NCBI GenBank assembly: GCA_946478775.1
Contig: CAMLDR010000018.1
Coordinates: 1-36,907 of the forward strand
DNA length: 36,907 nucleotides
Origin: an uncultured Flavobacteriales bacterium
GTDB lineage: Bacteria; Bacteroidota; Bacteroidia; Flavobacteriales; Crocinitomicaceae
Direction of reading: 5' to 3'
The notes below the pieces were generated by a model that saw only the letters and a list, made by a program, of their open reading frames with translations, was not told where the DNA came from and did no database searches. Shown piece by piece: positions 10,031 through 18,056 of this stretch. The position numbers were made by a program, and so were the translations under genes. How positions within the stretch are numbered: position 1 is the stretch's first letter; each line of letters opens with the position of its first letter.

Positions 10031-11911
10031 TTACGCAATTGTGCTATTTTTCTTCCAGCGAAGAGACAGGATCATGCCGCTATGGCCCTTGCTTTTAGTC
10101 ATGGAATATACTGCACCGATCTTCTCCACGCGCTGCTCAATGCTTTTAAGTCCATAATGGAATTCCGGTTTTACGGCCGGATCAAAACCTATTCCAAAAT
10201 CTTCTATAGAAAGGATAAGTGTATCTCCGGCTTCTTTTAAAGTGATTTCTACTTTTTTGGTTTTGGAATGCCTGTAAATGTTACTGATTCCCTCCTGGAA
10301 GATCCGCATAACGTGCAGGGAAACTCCCGGATCCAGTTCACAATCTGCTGCCTGAACAGTAAACTTCACTTGAATGGAATTATCCTCCAGCCATTTTTTG
10401 GCTACGTTTTTCATGCGGTCAACCAACACTTTCGAAGACATACTTTCCGAATGCAGGGCCCAAACGGTATCCCGCAGCGAGCTCATCGCCTCCTGGCTCA
10501 TGGTATACGTTTTGCTAATCCGTTCGTTTTCTTTATCCTTAAAAGACAGTAATTCCAGGTTATTGACCACGAAACTTAATTGGGAACCAACCAAATCGTG
10601 CAGGTCGTAGGAAATGCGTTTGCGTTCTTCATTGGTAGCCTGAAACACCTGCTGCTGGGAAATCAATTCTCTCTTCAGCGAGCGCCTGATAAAGTAAAAG
10701 ATCAAACTGATCACTGTTAAAATCAGGATAGCAACCAATACAATCCAATAGGTATTCTCCAATTTTCTGTTCAGCTGCTGCTGCAGAATTTCCGCATCTT
10801 TCTTCTTCCGGTAAAGCTCTGAGCGCTGTTTTTCTGATTTGATGCCATAAATCGCATTGGTGCGGGTAATGGTGCGGTCACTCAGCTCTTTGTAGTAGCG
10901 TAAATGATAAAGTTCATACTTGTCCCAAAGAACTCTTGCTTTTTGGTTCTCATTCCTGGACAGGTAAATCATACCAAGTGCTTTGGAAATTTTATACAAC
11001 TGCTCATTTGCCTTCAGCTTTTCTGCAATCGGCAAAGCCTCCAAAAGTATGGCTTCTTCCTGTCTCGGATCTTTCAGGTGTTTATAGACCCGTGCCCAGT
11101 TGATCAGGGTGCTCAAGTACAAATAGTCATTCTCAATATCCTTTGAAAACGCTGCACTTTCCTTATAGATTTCAACTGCTTCGTCGTATCTCTTATAGTC
11201 ATGCAATATCATTGCCTTGTTGCACAAAACAATGGCCAAACCATATTTATTGGAGGTTCTTCGGTAGCCGGTGATCGCCAATTCCGAATAATACAAACTG
11301 GAATCTTTTATTCCGAGGGTATTAAAAGCCGTTCCCATATTCGAATACGCGTCTAGTATCTGATCCTTATGGTTTCCTTTCTTGTAGGATGATATGCTCT
11401 GTCGGTACCAAAAAAGTGCCGTCTTTTCCAAATCCAGTTCCTCGTAAATCAATCCTAAATTGTTTTGAGTAGCTCCTACATTGGCGTAATCTTCCATCTT
11501 CTCAAAGTACAATTTCGCCTTGTGGAAAGATTGGATAGCACGTTTCAGATCGTTTGTCCGCCAATAGATCAGGCCGAGATTATTCTCACAGGAAGCAATT
11601 CCTTTGAAGTAACGGTGCTTTTTAGCGATAGCACCTGCTTTTTTGTAGGCGGCAATGGATAAATCGATTTGAGAAAGCACATCGTAAGCAATTCCTATTC
11701 GGATATACGCCCGAATCTCACCCGGAAAAAAGGCGCATTCATTTGCCTGAGCTACAATTTCCCTACATTCTTTGATGGCCGCTTTCGGATCTTCGTAACA
11801 CAAATCCAGTACCTTGTCATTTCGCTTATTGATCTGATTGGTGTCACATTGTGCACTAACCTTCAGGAAAGAAAGATTCAGAAAAAGAACAAGGAATAGT
11901 AAGTGTTTCAT
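10031..11911 (-). CDS. TPR-containing sensor histidine kinase (HisKA_3 family)
   Basis: The 626-residue product has a signal peptide (about 1-20), then about 350 residues of TPR-type helical repeats in the periplasm (motifs such as NNLGLIYWRTNDLKRAI), a short coiled coil (about 355-385) and one membrane helix (about 388-408). The cytoplasmic part holds a HisKA_3 dimerisation segment with the phospho-accepting H438 in DLHDLVGSQLS, then a HATPase_c domain with the N box around N544 and the G box DFGIGFD at about 571-577. This architecture is common in Bacteroidota and is usually paired with a LuxR-type regulator, as here. The gene begins 17 bases after the propeller/Y_Y_Y sensor gene, suggesting that it relays a signal from that protein. 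The signal is unknown. Confidence 0.94.
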   Translation of the reverse strand: MKHLLFLVLFLNLSFLKVSAQCDTNQINKRNDKVLDLCYEDPKAAIKECREIVAQANECAFFPGEIRAYIRIGIAYDVLSQIDLSIAAYKKAGAIAKKHRYFKGIASCENNLGLIYWRTNDLKRAIQSFHKAKLYFEKMEDYANVGATQNNLGLIYEELDLEKTALFWYRQSISSYKKGNHKDQILDAYSNMGTAFNTLGIKDSSLYYSELAITGYRRTSNKYGLAIVLCNKAMILHDYKRYDEAVEIYKESAAFSKDIENDYLYLSTLINWARVYKHLKDPRQEEAILLEALPIAEKLKANEQLYKISKALGMIYLSRNENQKARVLWDKYELYHLRYYKELSDRTITRTNAIYGIKSEKQRSELYRKKKDAEILQQQLNRKLENTYWIVLVAILILTVISLIFYFIRRSLKRELISQQQVFQATNEERKRISYDLHDLVGSQLSFVVNNLELLSFKDKENERISKTYTMSQEAMSSLRDTVWALHSESMSSKVLVDRMKNVAKKWLEDNSIQVKFTVQAADCELDPGVSLHVMRIFQEGISNIYRHSKTKKVEITLKEAGDTLILSIEDFGIGFDPAVKPEFHYGLKSIEQRVEKIGAVYSMTKSKGHSGMILSLRWKKNSTIA

Positions 11912-11928
11912 AATCCGGTTTTATCGAC

Positions 11929-14076
11929 TTAACTGAGTTCCATTTTTTTTAGTCGTTTTCTCCTTTTCAGGTACAAGAGGCCAAAAAATCCTACCAGGAT
12001 TCCGGCAATGAACCAAACCAGCGTGTCCTCATACCAGGAAGCTTTTATTTTAAAAGAAGTAGAACCAGGAGTTGAATACCTACCCGTTCCAGGATCAAAC
12101 AACCGTAATTCCAAATTATACGTTCCGCGGTTCAGGTGCTCGAAAGTCAATTTGGTCAATCCCAAAGAGGTGTTCGACCAATGTGTCTGCTCTTTCTCCT
12201 CGTTACGAACCAAACGGTACTGCAATTCGTAGGGGTGATTTCCAATTAATTCGACCAGTTCGTATGGAATGTTCACCTCAGTATTTGCCGCTTCAAATTT
12301 AGTGGACTCCCCTTCCCGGTGATCTCCAGTTGGTTTCCCCAAAATAAAGGTTGGGAAATCCTGGAAATCCGGTTTCGTTTTTTCCCATCGGAACTCAAAG
12401 AGCCCGAATTGGGTGGCCACATAGACTTTACTGCCAAGCACCACAAAATCCCTCAGGAACAAATCATTTAGGTGTGAAAGCTCTTCCAAACGCTCCAGGT
12501 TCCCGTTCAATTTTTTTGTGCGATAGAGTGTTTTATCTGAAAGAATGTAAAATTGATCGTTGTATATCTTCAGTTTCGAAACCAGCAGGTTGCTTCCGTT
12601 TTCACGGAAATTTACCTCGTGGGTTACTTTCCCTTTCTTAATTGTAAAAATCTTATTGGCAGAGCTCAAAACATACCAACTGTGCCTGTGAAAAAGAATT
12701 TCCTCCGGATCTATGTTCTCATTGAAATAGCGGATGGAGCGGTATTCCAGCGTATTGAGGTCCAGGGTAAACAATCCGTCCAGGTTTGAAAAAAGAACTT
12801 CATTGGTATCTGACTGCTGAAACAACTTCACCGGGCTTTCCAAAATGACATTCCGGGTATTTCCTTTGTTCAGTTTATCGCGCAATTCTTTGGTTGATTT
12901 TGCTTCCAGACTGAATAATCCCTTGGAGGAAACGATCAGGAAGCTGCCTGTATTCAAAGGCAGGATTTCTTTCACAAATTCATCTGCCAGTATGAGCGGT
13001 AGTTGAATCCCGGTTTGTTTCGATCCGGTTTTCAGCCGCTCTTTTTGAACCTTATTGCTGATTTTTCTTCCGAACTTACTCAGGAGCATCATTTCCCCGG
13101 AGTTACTTCGGGCAATAATCTCATCTTTGTACAAGTCCAGGAAACTGAATTCCGTGGAGTTCAGCAATTTGTAGGAACCATCCGGAATGCAATAGAGGCC
13201 TTTTGATTTGGTACCGAGCCAGATATTCCTGTTTTTATCCCGGAAAACGGCTGTCACATGCAAGCCAACAATAACGGATTTTACGCGCATATCCCCGGCT
13301 TTCAAAACAATCATTCCTGTTTCAGAAAGGAGGTAAACTTTCTCATTCATATGCACCACTTTTTGGACGGAATGGTTGAAAGCACCAATGAGTTTGTTGC
13401 GGTTCTTAAAGCGTTTATTGACATATTCCAGTGAAATATTGGAATTCGGTTTTGCCGGAAAAATGATCAGTCCGTTTTTCTCTCCGATAATCCATCTTCC
13501 GGTCATTCCCGGCAATGTTCGCGCCACCTGGTCGTCCACATCAATCAGCTCATTGCTTGAAAGCAGGGCAAACCGGCCTTTGTCGTTTTCACAGTAATCG
13601 ATCAGTTCAGCCCGCCCTTTTTCATAAAATGGAATGGCTGTTTTTGAAACGAGTGAATACGGATTCGTTTTAAATACATAAACTGCATCCGGACAAAGGA
13701 TCCGCAGGTTTTTATCTTTTGTTTTATCGAGACTCAGGATTTGTCCTTTGAGCTGTGGCAAATGGATCAAAACAACCTCATCGCCTTTGATTGCGAACAG
13801 CTGCCCCGTCCTGTTTAATCCAATGAATTTCCCTTTCAGTTTCAGGAGCTGCACAATGTCTTTGGAATACAATTTGGAAGAAGCAATCTGCCTGGATTGA
13901 AATCCATTGAAGCTGAAAATACCTTTATCGGTCCCTAAGATCAGGCGTCCGAATGCATCTTCTTCAATAGCAGCAATGTGGTGATCTTTCAGGGAAGTTT
14001 CAACCGGGTAATAGTACGATTTTGTTTGTGCAAAAAGAAGTGATGTGAAGAGCAGAAAGACGGGAACTAATCTCAT
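11929..14076 (-). CDS. Periplasmic propeller/Y_Y_Y sensor protein lacking a kinase domain
   Basis: The 715-residue product has a signal peptide (about 1-17, ending LFAQ). A long beta-propeller-like region follows: reg_prop-type motifs occur at about 34-55 (EEDAFGRLILGTDKGIFSF) and near 280-300 (NRNIWLGTKSKGLYCI), with weaker blades between. A Y_Y_Y-like beta-sandwich lies at about 605-675 (YELQYRLV, YNLELRLFD). One membrane helix at about 684-703 is followed by only a dozen mostly basic residues (KRRKRLKKMELS). In one-piece two-component sensors of this class the chain continues into a kinase; here it stops, and the kinase is the next gene. The start overlaps the stop of the pseudouridine synthase gene by four bases (ATGA), indicating translational coupling. 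I infer a ligand-sensing partner for the kinase. Confidence 0.82.
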   Translation of the reverse strand: MRLVPVFLLFTSLLFAQTKSYYYPVETSLKDHHIAAIEEDAFGRLILGTDKGIFSFNGFQSRQIASSKLYSKDIVQLLKLKGKFIGLNRTGQLFAIKGDEVVLIHLPQLKGQILSLDKTKDKNLRILCPDAVYVFKTNPYSLVSKTAIPFYEKGRAELIDYCENDKGRFALLSSNELIDVDDQVARTLPGMTGRWIIGEKNGLIIFPAKPNSNISLEYVNKRFKNRNKLIGAFNHSVQKVVHMNEKVYLLSETGMIVLKAGDMRVKSVIVGLHVTAVFRDKNRNIWLGTKSKGLYCIPDGSYKLLNSTEFSFLDLYKDEIIARSNSGEMMLLSKFGRKISNKVQKERLKTGSKQTGIQLPLILADEFVKEILPLNTGSFLIVSSKGLFSLEAKSTKELRDKLNKGNTRNVILESPVKLFQQSDTNEVLFSNLDGLFTLDLNTLEYRSIRYFNENIDPEEILFHRHSWYVLSSANKIFTIKKGKVTHEVNFRENGSNLLVSKLKIYNDQFYILSDKTLYRTKKLNGNLERLEELSHLNDLFLRDFVVLGSKVYVATQFGLFEFRWEKTKPDFQDFPTFILGKPTGDHREGESTKFEAANTEVNIPYELVELIGNHPYELQYRLVRNEEKEQTHWSNTSLGLTKLTFEHLNRGTYNLELRLFDPGTGRYSTPGSTSFKIKASWYEDTLVWFIAGILVGFFGLLYLKRRKRLKKMELS

Positions 14077-14780
14077 TTTTTTGACTTTTGAATTTCGGCC
14101 TCAAACCATTGCCACAAATTATCTTTCGGCACAGGCGCTGTTATTTTTACTATTTCCTTTGTTGTCGGATGTTCAAACTCCAGTTCCCTGGAATGCAAAT
14201 AGATAGAACCATCCGGATTGGAGCGTTTTGCCCCGTATTTCAAATCGCCTTTGATGATACATCCTATGGCTGCTAATTGTGCGCGGATCTGATGATGCCT
14301 CCCTGTTTCCAATTCTACTTCCAATAAAGTATAATTATCGGAGCTCAGCAAAAGCCGGTATTTCAGTCGTGCTTCTTTCGAATCTTTGCGCGCTTCGCTG
14401 TAAGTGTAAGTTTTATTTTGCTTTTCGTTACGCACCAAATGGTGGACGAGCGAACCGGATTTGTCTTTGGGGGCTTTTTCCACCACTGCCCAATAGATCT
14501 TTCGCGGATGTTTCTCTGCAAAGAGCTTGTTCATGCGCGTTAAGGCCTTACTGGTCCGTGCAAAGGCAATTCCGCCGGAAACCGGCCGGTCCAGGCGATG
14601 GATCAATCCACAAAAGACGTTCCCGGGCTTTTCAAACTTATGACGGATGTATTCCCGCACTTTTTCCACGAGCGGAAAATCACCGGAAATATCTCCCTGC
14701 ACATTTTCCCCTGCATGTTTATTGACCACCATTAAGTGGTTGTCTTCATAAAGCACATCTTCCGGGCGAATTTGCTCCAT
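14073..14780 (-). CDS. RluA family RNA pseudouridine synthase
   Basis: The 235-residue product is a short RluA-type pseudouridine synthase with no S4 domain. The catalytic Asp is D64 in HRLDRPVSG; GRHHQIRAQLAAIG in the second half is the usual C-terminal family motif, and KIYWAVV is also conserved. It isomerises uridine to pseudouridine in rRNA or tRNA; which site cannot be told from sequence alone. It starts three bases after the panB stop and overlaps the sensor gene by four bases, so it sits in the middle of a five-gene run. Pairing of panB with a small RluA gene is, as I recall, common in Flavobacteriales; its coupling to a signalling cassette looks incidental. Confidence 0.93.
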   Translation of the reverse strand: MEQIRPEDVLYEDNHLMVVNKHAGENVQGDISGDFPLVEKVREYIRHKFEKPGNVFCGLIHRLDRPVSGGIAFARTSKALTRMNKLFAEKHPRKIYWAVVEKAPKDKSGSLVHHLVRNEKQNKTYTYSEARKDSKEARLKYRLLLSSDNYTLLEVELETGRHHQIRAQLAAIGCIIKGDLKYGAKRSNPDGSIYLHSRELEFEHPTTKEIVKITAPVPKDNLWQWFEAEIQKSKK

Positions 14781-14783
14781 GGA

Positions 14784-15599
14784 CTAATATTGTTCGTTTT
14801 GATTCGGGAAGTCGCCGCTTCTCACATCCTTGATGTAATTTTGAACTGCTTCCAGCATCACATCGTACAGGTTTGCATATTTGCGAAGGAAACGCGGAGA
14901 GAATTCGTTGTTGATGCCCAGCATATCGTGAACTACCAGCACTTGTCCGTCTACCCCATTCCCGGCACCAATCCCAATGATCGGAATAGAAACTGATTTA
15001 GCAACCGTTTCAGCCAAAGCCGCCGGAATTTTCTCTAAAACAATGGCAAAACACCCCGCTTCTTCCAATGCTTTCGCATCTTCTATTAATCGCTGTGCTT
15101 CTCCTTCTTCTTTGGCGCGGACCACATAAGTCCCGAATTTATAAATGGACTGTGGTGTTAATCCCAGGTGCCCCATCACCGGAATTCCGGCTGTAAGAAT
15201 GCGTTTAATGGATTCAATGATCTCAATGCCTCCTTCCAGTTTCACCGCATGTCCACCTGATTCTTTCATGATACGGATCGCATTGGACAAGGCTTCTTTT
15301 GAATTTCCCTGGTAAGAGCCAAAGGGCATATCCACCACTACCAATGCGCGTTCCACAGCTCTCACTACTGACCCCGCATGATAAATCATTTGGTCCAAAG
15401 TGATTGGAAGTGTCGTTTCATGTCCTGCCATGACATTCGAAGCCGAATCTCCTACCAGTATGATATCAATTCCAGCTAAATCAATGATTCGGGCCATGGA
15501 AAAATCGTAACCGGTCAACATGGAGATCTTTGCTCCGGAATTTTTCATTTCTTGTAAAACGTTCGTTGTAACGCGCTTTACATTTTTATGCACTGACAT
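14784..15599 (-). CDS. panB: 3-methyl-2-oxobutanoate hydroxymethyltransferase
   Basis: The 271-residue product is a full-length PanB, the first enzyme of pantothenate (coenzyme A) synthesis. It transfers a hydroxymethyl group from methylene-tetrahydrofolate to 2-oxoisovalerate to give ketopantoate. Expected residues are present: metal and substrate contacts D51 (ILVGDSASN), D90 ([10 protein letters not shown]) and E122 (KLEGG), and the catalytic Glu E189 (IVLEKIP). The GHLGLTPQS and IGIGAG motifs are intact. It is cytoplasmic. It is the first gene of the minus-strand run that continues through the RluA-type synthase into the sensor genes, and a TAnnTTTG box lies 20 bases upstream of the ATG. 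Confidence 0.97.
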   Translation of the reverse strand: MSVHKNVKRVTTNVLQEMKNSGAKISMLTGYDFSMARIIDLAGIDIILVGDSASNVMAGHETTLPITLDQMIYHAGSVVRAVERALVVVDMPFGSYQGNSKEALSNAIRIMKESGGHAVKLEGGIEIIESIKRILTAGIPVMGHLGLTPQSIYKFGTYVVRAKEEGEAQRLIEDAKALEEAGCFAIVLEKIPAALAETVAKSVSIPIIGIGAGNGVDGQVLVVHDMLGINNEFSPRFLRKYANLYDVMLEAVQNYIKDVRSGDFPNQNEQY

Positions 15600-15618
15600 G
15601 AGCGATAATTTTAGCTAA

Positions 15619-15626
15619 CAAAGTTA
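15619..15626 (-). promoter_or_regulatory. Likely -7 box for the panB operon
   Basis: TAACTTTG on the minus strand matches TAnnTTTG exactly and lies 20 bases upstream of the panB start codon. No clear -33 TTG was found at the usual distance. Confidence 0.45.
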
Positions 15627-15627
15627 A

Positions 15628-15741
15628 GTAATTACGAATTACGAATGCCTAATTACGAATGTTTAGATTGTTAGTTAGTGTGTCGAATTCCCCGAACAGT
15701 TTAATTCTATTAGGAATTTGTAATTGGGAATTCGTAATTAC
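15628..15741. repeat. Intergenic inverted repeat pair, AATTACGAAT family
   Basis: The left arm (15628-15661) begins GTAATTACGAATTACGAAT; the right arm (15710-15741), read on the other strand, begins GTAATTACGAATTCCCAATT. The arms are separated by about 48 bases. The right arm contains the stop codon of the DUF721 gene. The same family recurs at 17145-17258 and 17767-17805. Confidence 0.65.
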
Positions 15742-16049
15742 TCGAACCAAACATCGTGGATGATCTGCTTTCCGGCAGTTTGATTGACGCGTTCAATAAT
15801 GATCTGTTTTCCGTGTGCCAATTCGTCGCGCATAACAGAAGAATTCAAACGGATGATGAGCACTCCCAACCGGATTTGAAGATTGGTCGTTCTGACTGCT
15901 ACCGCTTTACCCATCATTTCTTCCCACTTGCTCAAAACTTCCATTTCGGTCATTTTCCCCTGTAGTTGGTAAGCACTCATGAGCTTGTCTACCAATTCTT
16001 TCATCGGCTGGGCATTGCCGGTTCTTTTGCGTTCGTCCCAATCGTTCAT
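15738..16049 (-). CDS. DUF721 (DciA-like) domain protein
   Basis: The 103-residue product fits the DUF721 family in length and pattern: an N-terminal helix with MKELVDKLMSAYQL, the segment VLSKWEEMMGKAVA, then strand-rich LIIRLNSSVMRDELAHGKQIIIERVN, ending in a short IIHDVWFE strand. DciA proteins of this family load the replicative helicase in many bacteria that lack DnaC; whether this short form does so is inference. The gene overlaps recF by four bases, so the two are translationally coupled, which fits a role in DNA replication or repair. The cytoplasmic product has no signal peptide. Confidence 0.85.
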   Translation of the reverse strand: MNDWDERKRTGNAQPMKELVDKLMSAYQLQGKMTEMEVLSKWEEMMGKAVAVRTTNLQIRLGVLIIRLNSSVMRDELAHGKQIIIERVNQTAGKQIIHDVWFE

Positions 16050-17140
16050 ACCAATTCTGAATTAAAAATGATCATATTCGGCTTCACCCGGATGGTGTCA
16101 AAAATAGCTGAAACACGGTTTTCATCGGTATCGGTTACGAGCACCTGTCCAAAAGTGTTCTTAGAAACCAATTCCATCAATTGTGCTACCCGCAAGTTAT
16201 CCAATTTATCGAAGATATCATCCAGTAACAAGATCGGAATTTGCTTCAGGCGTTCTTTCAGCCAGTCGAATTGCGCCAAACGCAAAGCAATGAGGAAACT
16301 TTTCTGCTGTCCCTGAGAACCAAAACGCTTGATGGGCAATCCTTCCAGCAAAAAAGTAATGTCGTCTTTGTGAATTCCAACTGAAGTATAATGCACGCGC
16401 ATGTCTTTCGGGTACGCCTGCTGGATCAAAGTCCGGAAATCCGTTTCCGATAATTTGGACTCGTAGTTCAAGGAAACTGCTTCCTGTTCTTGTGAGATCC
16501 ATTTGTAATAATGCTGGAACAGCGGAATAAAAGCTTCGATAAATGAAACGCGCTTGTTGTGGATCGCCGTTCCGTAACGGATCAACTGTTCGTCCCATAT
16601 TTCGATGGATTCGCGTTCGAAGAAACCATTTTCGAATTGCAGTTTCAGCAAGGCATTGCGCTGGTCCAGCACTTTGTTGTAGCGCTGCAGATCGTTCAGG
16701 TATTCGTGGTCGAACTGGGAAATAATGCCGTCCATCCACTTCCGGCGCACTTCGCTTCCTTCTGAAATCAAATCGGTATCATAAGGAGAGATCATTACCA
16801 CAGGAAAATGCCCGATGTGATCCGCCAAACGGTCGTATTCCTTTCTGTTCTTTTTAAAAACCTTTTTTGAACCGGCCTTCACCCCGCAATACAAATTGAA
16901 AGGCTGTTCGTCTTTCATCCAGCATCCCTGGATGACAAAAAACTGTTCGTTGAAGCGGATATTTTGCTTGTCTGTCGGATTCAGGTAAGAGCGGCACATA
17001 CTTAGGTAATGAACCGCATCCAGCACATTTGTTTTCCCGGATCCGTTTTTCCCTACAATGCAATTCACGCCGGCTTCGAACTGAAATTCAGCTTCGCTGT
17101 GATTGCGGAAATTGACTAAAGAAAGGGATTCGACGAACAT
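16046..17140 (-). CDS. recF: DNA replication/repair protein RecF
   Basis: The 364-residue product is a full-length RecF, an SMC-like ATPase that helps load RecA at gaps and supports stalled forks. The Walker A motif is GKNGSGKTN (about 30-38), the ABC signature region is GSQGQQKS (274-281) and Walker B is ILLLDDIFDKLD (about 303-314, with D307 and D308). The opening LSLVNFRNHSE is typical of the family. Here it is not next to dnaA, dnaN or gyrB but to the DUF721 gene, with which it overlaps. The start codon is only four bases from a TAnnTTTG-like box, suggesting a very short leader. Confidence 0.96.
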   Translation of the reverse strand: MFVESLSLVNFRNHSEAEFQFEAGVNCIVGKNGSGKTNVLDAVHYLSMCRSYLNPTDKQNIRFNEQFFVIQGCWMKDEQPFNLYCGVKAGSKKVFKKNRKEYDRLADHIGHFPVVMISPYDTDLISEGSEVRRKWMDGIISQFDHEYLNDLQRYNKVLDQRNALLKLQFENGFFERESIEIWDEQLIRYGTAIHNKRVSFIEAFIPLFQHYYKWISQEQEAVSLNYESKLSETDFRTLIQQAYPKDMRVHYTSVGIHKDDITFLLEGLPIKRFGSQGQQKSFLIALRLAQFDWLKERLKQIPILLLDDIFDKLDNLRVAQLMELVSKNTFGQVLVTDTDENRVSAIFDTIRVKPNMIIFNSELV

Positions 17141-17144
17141 CTTA

Positions 17145-17152
17145 CAAAATTA
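17145..17152 (-). promoter_or_regulatory. Possible -7 box for recF inside a repeat
   Basis: TAATTTTG on the minus strand matches TAnnTTTG but lies only four bases before the recF ATG, so a transcript from it would be nearly leaderless. The box belongs to an AATTACGAAT-family repeat, so it may be fortuitous. Confidence 0.25.
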
Positions 17153-17258
17153 CGAATTGCTAATTACCAATTACGAATTATTTGTTGCCAATTCGCAATT
17201 AAAATGTGCCTTCCATCAGCAGCCGTTAACTCAGTTACCTTTTAATTCGTAATTTTCC
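17145..17258. repeat. Second AATTACGAAT-family inverted repeat
   Basis: The left arm (17145-17205) contains AAAATTACGAATTGC, then CCAATTACGAATTA; the right arm (17239-17258), read on the other strand, gives GGAAAATTACGAATTAAAA. The element fills most of the spacer between the divergent recF and NTF2-like genes. Confidence 0.6.
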
Positions 17259-17285
17259 ATATAAACATCAAATTTCCTGGAATTT

Positions 17286-17771
17286 ATGAAAAACCTGTTC
17301 CTTTTTTGCTTCCTAACAATCAGTTGGTTTTCTTCCGCACAAATCGAAAACAATTCGGTACTTTACAAAACCATTCTTTCGAAAGACAGTTTGCTGTTCA
17401 ACGTTGGCTTCAATACCTGCGACATTTCTCAATTCGAAAAACTGGTTAGCGTGAATTTTGAGTTCTTTCATGACAAAGCCGGGATTTCGGACAGAAAAAA
17501 ATTCCTGAGCGACATTCAAAACGGATTGTGTAAATCACCGGAAACGTTTCAATCCAGGAGAGAACTGATCCCTGAGAAAACACAGGTTTTTCCGCTTTAT
17601 GAGGACGGCGAACTCTACGGGGCAATCCAGTACGGAGAACACCGCTTTTATGAAAAGATGGATGGCAAACCGGAACAATTTGCCAGTAAAGCGAAATTCA
17701 CGCATGTCTGGATCATTGAAGACGGGAAGTGGAAATTGAAATCCGGGTTGAGTTATGATCACCAAAAATAA
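17286..17771 (+). CDS. Secreted NTF2-like (DUF4440-type) protein
   Basis: The 161-residue product has a signal peptide (about 1-19, ending SSAQ) and a single compact domain with the pattern of a cone-shaped NTF2-like fold: an N-terminal helical segment with LLFNVGFNTCDISQFEKLVS, a strand FEFFHDKAGI, helix DRKKFLSDIQNGL, then strands ending in FTHVWIIEDGKWKLKSGLSYDHQ. That last strand pattern is typical of DUF4440-like proteins. Such proteins bind small molecules or act as accessory domains; I cannot assign a ligand. It is probably periplasmic. Transcription runs away from recF. Confidence 0.8.
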   Translation: MKNLFLFCFLTISWFSSAQIENNSVLYKTILSKDSLLFNVGFNTCDISQFEKLVSVNFEFFHDKAGISDRKKFLSDIQNGLCKSPETFQSRRELIPEKTQVFPLYEDGELYGAIQYGEHRFYEKMDGKPEQFASKAKFTHVWIIEDGKWKLKSGLSYDHQK

Positions 17772-17805
17772 TTGCCAATTACTAATGGCTAATTACAAAT
17801 TAATT
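17767..17805. repeat. Single AATTAC-family repeat arm
   Basis: The stretch contains AATTGCCAATTACTAATGG and CTAATTACAAATTAATTG, related to the arms at 15628 and 17145. It overlaps the end of the NTF2-like gene and supplies the ATG of the SRPBCC fragment. No opposing arm was found nearby. Confidence 0.5.
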
Positions 17806-17958
17806 GATTATCCGCAGCGGGTTGAAAAAAGTATTTTGATTCAAGCTCCAACGCCGAAAGTATGGAAACACCTGACCAATCCTGCTTTGATGCGCGAACG
17901 GATGGGCGATCCGGAAATGAAGATTGAGATTCCTATAGAATGGAAAGGGGGAAATTAA
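17785..17958 (+). pseudogene. Truncated SRPBCC/START-like protein fragment
   Basis: This 57-codon frame encodes the opening of an SRPBCC (AHSA1/START-like) domain: VEKSILIQAPTPKVWKHLTNPALMRERMGDPEMKIEI, with the usual I.APp..VW..LT.P.....M pattern. Full-length members run to about 140-160 residues, but here the frame stops just after WKGGN. Reading on past the stop stays open for about 30 codons but resembles nothing from the family. The start codon lies in an AATTAC-family repeat, and the first residues come from it. It is most likely a gene remnant left by deletion. A functional micropeptide is possible but unsupported. Confidence 0.45.
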
Positions 17959-18015
17959 GGATTGAAGCAGCAAATTAGTTTTCCAGTTTATTCTGAAAAA
18001 AGAGGTAAAAGGAAC

Positions 18016-18023
18016 TACCTTTA
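18016..18023 (+). promoter_or_regulatory. Possible -7 box for the membrane VWA gene
   Basis: TACCTTTA, one base off TAnnTTTG, lies 33 bases before the ATG at 18057. No clear -33 TTG was found. Confidence 0.35.
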
Positions 18024-18056
18024 TAAACTTATTGATCAAAATCAGCAATAACCGGC

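Noticed and set aside
14279..14725. 148-codon plus-strand open frame opposite the RluA gene
   Set aside because: It is antisense to a well-supported gene, has no recognisable domain and has many Arg and Cys codons typical of a shadow frame.
15628..17805. CRISPR-like array of short AT-rich repeats
   Set aside because: Arms are imperfect, face each other, are not evenly spaced, and no cas genes are near.
17959..18050. In-frame continuation of the SRPBCC fragment past its stop
   Set aside because: The roughly 30 open codons do not resemble the family, so a simple stop-codon mutation is not supported.
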